DNA of 9,789 nucleotides, taken from positions 1 to 9,789 of the forward strand of contig JBBSGA010000236.1 of NCBI GenBank assembly GCA_038254585.1, in the 5' to 3' direction. Shown piece by piece: positions 6,428-9,789 of this stretch; position 1 is the first letter of the stretch, and every line of letters starts with the position of its first letter. This DNA comes from JBBSGA01 sp038254585. Lineage in GTDB: Bacteria > Chloroflexota > Chloroflexia > Chloroflexales > Kallotenuaceae. The notes below the pieces were generated by a model that was given only the letters and a program-made list of their open reading frames with translations, was not told the origin of the DNA and made no database searches. Position numbers and translations under genes: made by a program.

Positions 6428-8848
6428 CTATTGAGCTTGAGCCCCATTCGTATTGGTTGGAGCCGCACTCCGCAAGGCGATGATGTCTCCTTCCGCGAGT
6501 CCGCTGATCACCTCGGTCTGGAGATCATTCACTAAGCCGATCCGAATCTCCCTATCGACAAAGGTCTTGCCCTGCTGGAGGCGGACGAACCGTTTTTCGC
6601 CTGTCGTGCGCACTGCTCGGGACGGGATTACCAAAACGTCGTGTTTCCCTGCGACGCCAACATTCACTGTCGCGCTCATCGCCACCCGGATCGCGTTATT
6701 GTTCCGCGGTAGATCGACACGCGCACGATAGGTCGTAACGTTCTGCACCGTGGTACCGGCAGGCGCAATGTATCCCACCGTGCCGTCGATTGCCTGCGTG
6801 CCAAGGGCATCGATCTTGACCGTCGCCTTCTGGCCGGGCTTGATCTGGGCGATGTCAGCCTCGCTGATGCTCACGTCGACGTGAAGCTGGGACGCATCGA
6901 CCAAGGTAAACATCGCATTCCCCGACGACGTACCTGTTGCCGATACGCGGTCGCCCGGTGCCACGTTGACCGCCGTGATGATCCCAGTAAAGGGAGCACG
7001 GAGAGCCGCATTGTCACGGCTGAGCTGGGCCGCCGCCAACTGGGCTTCGGCCTGCCGAGCCCCGGCTTCCCCAATCGCACGATCCGAGGCTGTCCCGCCC
7101 CCCGACAGCTTATCAAGTTTTGCCTGGGCCTCTTCGACCTTCGCCTCTGCGGCGCTGATGTCGGCGGGCGCGCCGCCCTGCTGCAGCTTGGCAACCTGCG
7201 CCTGCGCCTGATCCACTAGCGCCTGCGCCGCCGCGATGTCGGCAGGATTGACGCCCTGCCGCAGCTTGGCAACCTGCGCCTGCGCCTGATCCACTAGCGC
7301 CTGCGCCGCCGCGATGTCGGCAGGATTGACGCCTTTCAGCAATTTCTGCAGCTGGGCGCGTGCCTGATCCACCTGCGCCTGCGCTTGGGCCACGTCGGCG
7401 GGCGTGCCGCCCTGCTGCAATTTCTGCAGCTGGGCGCGCGCCTGATCCACTAGCGCCTGCGCCTGGGCCACGTCGGCGGGCGTGCCGCCCTGCTGCAATT
7501 TCTGCAGCTGGGCGCGTGCCTGATCCACTAGCGCCTGCGCCTGGGCCACGTCGGCATCCTTGGGTCCCTTTAGCAGCTCGTCAAGCTGGACCTGTGCATC
7601 GTCAACCTGGGCCTGGGCCGTGGCTAAATCGTTGATTTCCTGCTGCTTCGCGTTCTCGTAGGCAATCTTGGCCTGCTCGAGCTGTGACTCGGCTTGCCGT
7701 AGCGCAAGCTCGGCGTTATTCAGCGCAGCGGCATACGCTTGTTTCCGCGCTTCCGGATTATTCAGGCGACTTAAGATCGGCTCCTTGGCGAAAGGTCTAC
7801 CGGTCTGTGGGTCTATCCCCGCCTGAGCCTGCTGGTTGTTCCAATAAGCGGTCGAGTAGGCCTGCTGAGCTTGACGTATCTTGTCAGCTACCTGGTCGAC
7901 GTTTTGCGCCGCCTGGCTCTTGTTGGCTGAGTCGGCGCTGGCGATCTTCTGGTAATTCTGCTGTGCCTGTGTCAACTTTGCGCGGGTGGTGCTCACCTGT
8001 TCGGCCGGTGGTCCCAGCATGACCGCGCTGAGCTTCGCCTCGGCACTGCGCACCGCGGCCTGCGCGGTGTCGATGTCTGCCTGGGTGATGTTGCCGGTGT
8101 GTGCCCGCTGCAGGTTTGCCTCGGCACTGCGCACCGCGGCCTGCGCGGTGTCGACGTCTGCCTTCGTCACATTTCCGGTGCGGACCCGCTGCAGATTCGC
8201 CTCGGCACTCCGCACGGCTGCTTGTGCATTCGCAATATCGGCGGGGTTGATCGCGGTGCGGGCGCGCTGCAGGTTTGCCTCTGCGTTGCGCACGGCCGCC
8301 TGTGCATTATCGATGTCCGCCTTCGTCACATTTCCGGTGCGGGCGCGCTGCAGGTTTGCCTCTGCGTTGCGCACCTGCGCTCGGGCACCGACGATATCCG
8401 CCTCCGTCGCGGAGCCATTCTGGATTTTTTCCCGCTCCGCTTTCACCTCGTCTATGTTGGCCTGCGCGGCTGCTTTGTCTTGATCGGTCACATTGCCACT
8501 CGCGGCCTGCTGCAGCTTTGCGCGCGCGCTCGCAAGGTTGGCTTCAGCCTGTAGCACTTGCTGATCTAGCTCACGTGGATCGAGTGTAGCCAGGAGCTGC
8601 CCCTCCTTGACCATCTCTCCTTCTTTGGCTAGCACCTTCTGAACTTTGCCACTTACGCCGAAGGTAAGATCAGAGCTTTGAGTGGGCTCAACTGTCCCAT
8701 TTCCACTGACCGTTACCTGCATCGCTCCCCGTTGAACTTTGACTGTGCTGACCGTGGTAGGCGCGGAGCCGCATCCCGCGAGGACGAGAGCAGCAACTGC
8801 CGCGATAGAACCACGTTGGAGGGCCTTCATACCCTTGAGCTGCTTCAT
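6428..8848 (-). CDS. HlyD/MacA-family membrane fusion lipoprotein with very long repeat-built coiled coil
   Basis: The start chosen is ATG at 8848, giving 806 residues. GGAGA lies about 9 nt upstream, and the product then begins with a lipoprotein signal ending in LAGC (Cys26). The frame is open to 9022, but those 58 extra residues have no signal-like character. Domains: first lipoyl half (about 59-90), an alpha-helical hairpin (about 97-612), second lipoyl half LRAPFTGIITAVNVAPGDRVSATG (about 614-639), beta-barrel (about 655-735) and a membrane-proximal domain to the end. The hairpin is several times longer than in a typical MacA of about 370 residues. It carries six 26-28-residue repeats in each arm, with a Pro/Gly-rich tip around residues 343-365. 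The protein should be anchored outside the cytoplasmic membrane and join the downstream MacB-like permease to something distant. It is the first gene of the operon, behind a candidate promoter at 9181-9208. Confidence 0.9.
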   Translation of the reverse strand: MKQLKGMKALQRGSIAAVAALVLAGCGSAPTTVSTVKVQRGAMQVTVSGNGTVEPTQSSDLTFGVSGKVQKVLAKEGEMVKEGQLLATLDPRELDQQVLQAEANLASARAKLQQAASGNVTDQDKAAAQANIDEVKAEREKIQNGSATEADIVGARAQVRNAEANLQRARTGNVTKADIDNAQAAVRNAEANLQRARTAINPADIANAQAAVRSAEANLQRVRTGNVTKADVDTAQAAVRSAEANLQRAHTGNITQADIDTAQAAVRSAEAKLSAVMLGPPAEQVSTTRAKLTQAQQNYQKIASADSANKSQAAQNVDQVADKIRQAQQAYSTAYWNNQQAQAGIDPQTGRPFAKEPILSRLNNPEARKQAYAAALNNAELALRQAESQLEQAKIAYENAKQQEINDLATAQAQVDDAQVQLDELLKGPKDADVAQAQALVDQARAQLQKLQQGGTPADVAQAQALVDQARAQLQKLQQGGTPADVAQAQAQVDQARAQLQKLLKGVNPADIAAAQALVDQAQAQVAKLRQGVNPADIAAAQALVDQAQAQVAKLQQGGAPADISAAEAKVEEAQAKLDKLSGGGTASDRAIGEAGARQAEAQLAAAQLSRDNAALRAPFTGIITAVNVAPGDRVSATGTSSGNAMFTLVDASQLHVDVSISEADIAQIKPGQKATVKIDALGTQAIDGTVGYIAPAGTTVQNVTTYRARVDLPRNNNAIRVAMSATVNVGVAGKHDVLVIPSRAVRTTGEKRFVRLQQGKTFVDREIRIGLVNDLQTEVISGLAEGDIIALRSAAPTNTNGAQAQ
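7100..7567 (-). repeat. Six tandem 78-bp repeats (26 residues each), descending hairpin arm
   Basis: Six in-frame units of 26 residues lie at residues 428-583 of the fusion protein. Their pattern is G-x-x-P-A-D-[VI]-A-x-A-Q-A-x-V-D-Q-A-x-A-Q-[LV]-x-K-L-x-x; the first reads GPKDADV and the last is more diverged. Each unit is one amphipathic helix closed by a Gly/Pro break. At the DNA level 7183-7255 is identical to 7261-7333 (73 bp), and 7386-7477 matches 7464-7555 with one mismatch, so some duplications look recent. Confidence 0.95.
8012..8494 (-). repeat. Five clear plus one diverged tandem ~81-bp repeats, ascending hairpin arm
   Basis: Five units of 26-27 residues, typified by VTKADIDNAQAAVRNAEANL followed by QRARTGN, lie at about residues 147-279. 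They are preceded by a diverged sixth unit beginning NVTDQDKAAAQA (119-146). The third unit is one residue shorter and starts NPADI, like units in the other arm. At the DNA level the stretch beginning GCCTCGGCACTGCGCACCGC at 8037 recurs 81 bp away at 8118. Confidence 0.9.
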
Positions 8849-9174
8849 GTGCGGGCTTCTCCAGACTTCATAAGTCTGTCGACCATGAATCGGTCGGCGT
8901 GAAAGCATTGTCTTTCCATACTGAGGTGGCCTAGCTTGGCTTTCGGTGATGCTCGGAGCATGGGTTGCATTACGGATCGTTCGGGCTACTACGCTAAGTT
9001 GTACGGATCCTCTGTGGGGCAAAACGAGAAGGTTGCCTGTAGCCGAAAGCCAGACTCATTCGGGAGACCCACTCGAATGCTGCGATAAGCTCGGCTGGCC
9101 CCCATCGTCGGCAGGGCTAGGACTAGCGCCGGCGTTCACGAAGTGATAGGCAGTCCCACTGCAAAATCACGACG
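8849..9174 (-). other. Long 5' leader of the operon
   Basis: If the promoter at 9181-9208 is used, transcription would begin near 9174 and leave about 325 untranslated nt before the fusion-protein start. The leader holds two hairpins. One is CATTCG (9057-9062) with CGAATG (9074-9079). The other overlaps the ribosome binding site and is listed separately. The octamer TACGGATC occurs at 8971 and 9002. No known riboswitch or RNA family was recognised. The same frame is open upstream to 9022, but nothing suggests it is translated. Confidence 0.4.
8862..8878 (-). promoter_or_regulatory. Hairpin abutting the ribosome binding site of the fusion-protein gene
   Basis: On the transcribed strand CAGACTT-ATG-AAGTCTG forms a perfect 7-bp stem with a 3-nt loop. 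The last G of the stem is the first G of the GGAGA ribosome binding site (8862-8858). Such a hairpin could limit ribosome access or be a dyad bound by a protein. Function is inferred from position only. Confidence 0.45.
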
Positions 9175-9180
9175 AACATG

Positions 9181-9208
9181 AGTATAGCACAAGCCCACGA
9201 AAAGTCGA
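9181..9208 (-). promoter_or_regulatory. Candidate extended -10 promoter for the operon
   Basis: Read on the minus strand, TCGACT (9208-9203) is followed after 16 nt by TATACT (9186-9181). The bases just before the -10 are TGC, giving the extended -10 form TGnTATACT. The -35 box matches TTGACA at four of six positions. It lies upstream of the first gene of the operon and just downstream of a small hairpin. Confidence 0.5.
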
Positions 9209-9227
9209 GACGGAAATAGGCCAAGGA

Positions 9228-9244
9228 AAGCCGAAAATCGGCTT
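9228..9244 (-). terminator. Small terminator-like hairpin upstream of the operon promoter
   Basis: On the minus strand AAGCCGA-TTT-TCGGCTT is a perfect 7-bp stem with a 3-nt loop, followed by TCCTT. The T-run is weak. Its place 20 nt upstream of the candidate -35 box fits a terminator that insulates the operon from transcription entering from the right. It could equally be a binding site for a regulator. Confidence 0.4.
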
Positions 9245-9264
9245 CTAGCAGCGTACTAACCCTG

Positions 9265-9283
9265 CAGGATGACAACATTGATA
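9265..9283. repeat. 19-bp dispersed motif, copy 1
   Basis: CAGGATGACAACATTGATA matches copy 2 at 16 of 19 positions, the differences being confined to an internal 4-nt stretch. The two copies are 185 bp apart and in the same orientation, both upstream of the operon promoter. They may be sites for one regulator or remnants of a transposon end. Confidence 0.4.
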
Positions 9284-9449
9284 AGTTAATGACGTCTTTA
9301 CACGCTACTCGCGTGCTGAGGGAAGGATCTATTCATTTTGGCAAATGCACATCGCCTCTAACTTTCAGTTGGCGAAGGTAGCAACAGATCGCTTCTAGTT
9401 GCAACATATGGTACGTGGCTATCGTGTCGGCTTGCCATACGGAACGGTC

Positions 9450-9468
9450 CAGGATGACAGAACTGATA
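9450..9468. repeat. 19-bp dispersed motif, copy 2
   Basis: CAGGATGACAGAACTGATA is the partner of the motif at 9265-9283. Conserved parts are CAGGATGACA and TGATA. No further copy was seen in the window. Confidence 0.4.
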
Positions 9469-9511
9469 GATTTTGCGAGCGCTGTAACCGTCCATCGTCC
9501 ATCTGTTCCCC

Positions 9512-9540
9512 TTGACTTACCCAGGACGCGATGTTACGCT
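9512..9540 (+). promoter_or_regulatory. Possible plus-strand sigma-70-type promoter
   Basis: TTGACT (9512-9517) is followed after 17 nt by TACGCT (9535-9540). The spacing is ideal and the -35 is good, but the -10 is only fair. It would transcribe toward the right edge, away from the operon, and through the 18-codon ORF at 9673. Confidence 0.3.
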
Positions 9541-9672
9541 ACCTAAGCCCTGTGACTGTAGACTGTATGGCACAGGTGCGTGTAGCGAACAGCAGTGCAG
9601 CATAGCGGGAGCGAGGTACTCCGGCGCCACGATCTAGATCTGCCGCCGCTCAATTAATTCGGAAGGCTGAAT

Positions 9673-9729
9673 ATGGGCATTAACCTGCCCAAGCCTAAGG
9701 TGGCGGGTCTTGTGGCCTTATTATTTTAG
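9673..9729 (+). CDS. Possible 18-residue small ORF or broken gene start
   Basis: GGAAGG (9661-9666) stands 6 nt before an ATG that opens an 18-codon frame, MGINLPKPKVAGLVALLF, ending at TAG. The binding site is well placed and a promoter-like sequence lies upstream. The frame could be a leader peptide, a tiny hydrophobic protein or the N-terminal remnant of a larger gene; the same frame downstream of the stop soon has another TAG and then stays open to the window edge. I do not recognise it. Confidence 0.25.
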   Translation: MGINLPKPKVAGLVALLF

Positions 9730-9789
9730 GGATAGGGCTCCTCCCGGTTCGACCCAGGATGTTCGGACCCGTATCAGTGCCCCAATGCC

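Larger units (their letters stand above)
9245..9789. other. Region without a convincing gene
   Basis: Frames on both strands are short and show no recognisable domain. The minus-strand frames entering from the right edge close within about 35 codons, so no gene appears to enter from that side. Contents are two diverged copies of a 19-bp motif, an 8-mer GCTTCTAG at 9241 and 9391 ahead of each copy, a 5-bp hairpin at 9301-9315, a possible plus-strand promoter, a 7-bp tandem duplication (GACTGTA at 9554-9567) and an 18-codon ORF. The appearance is of a regulatory or decayed mobile-element region. Confidence 0.5.

Noticed and set aside
7100..8494. CRISPR-like array
   Set aside because: The repeats are in frame, have no unique spacers, and encode a regular helical protein repeat.
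8849..9022. 58-residue N-terminal extension of the fusion protein
   Set aside because: The lipoprotein signal begins at the ATG at 8848, which has its own GGAGA site; the extension would bury that signal.
8946..9146. Plus-strand 66-codon frame in the operon leader
   Set aside because: It has no recognisable domain and lies antisense to the leader.
9741..9760. tRNA-like T-loop (GGTTCGA)
   Set aside because: The flanking bases do not pair as a T-stem, and no acceptor, D or anticodon arm is found nearby.

Overview
The window looks like bacterial chromosomal DNA. Every gene I can support lies on the minus strand, so it reads from the right edge to the left. Most of it (about 1400-9100) is GC-rich. 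The left 1.3 kb is visibly AT-richer and uses A/T-ending codons (ATA, CTA, TTA, AGA), which suggests a different origin. A lipoprotein signal, a Tat signal and the repeat style of the HlyD-type protein would suit a high-GC environmental bacterium. Resemblance of the phosphodiesterase and membrane protein to families I associate with Chloroflexota and similar phyla is only a weak hint; no taxonomic marker gene is present.

Layout in transcription order: (1) 9245-9789 holds no convincing gene, only a possible plus-strand promoter, an 18-codon ORF and two diverged copies of a 19-bp motif. (2) A small hairpin (9228-9244) and an extended -10 promoter (9181-9208) precede a leader of about 325 nt that ends in a hairpin touching the ribosome binding site. 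(3) 8848-6428 encodes a very long HlyD/MacA-type membrane fusion lipoprotein with six tandem helical repeats on each side of its coiled-coil hairpin. (4) 6406-5111 encodes a MacB/FtsX-type permease with no ABC ATPase gene beside it. (5) 5049-3409 encodes a Tat-exported sulfatase with an intact formylglycine motif. (6) 3364-1754 encodes a type I phosphodiesterase of the alkaline phosphatase superfamily. (7) Overlapping its stop codon is the first part of an APS kinase (cysC) gene, which loses frame and homology within about 30 codons. (8) After about 265 nt without a gene, an AT-rich ORF (1327 to the left edge) encodes a polytopic membrane protein that is still open at the window edge.

Genes 3 to 7 are closely spaced (21, 61 and 44 nt gaps, then a 4-nt overlap) and probably form one operon. 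They combine a trans-envelope transporter or tether with three sulfate/phosphate-ester functions: sulfatase, phosphodiesterase and PAPS synthesis. A role in sulfated cell-surface or extracellular material is a reasonable inference, but no substrate can be read from the sequence. The most notable points are the mirrored repeat architecture of the fusion protein, the permease without an ATPase, the broken cysC at a composition boundary, and the membrane-protein gene running off the left edge.
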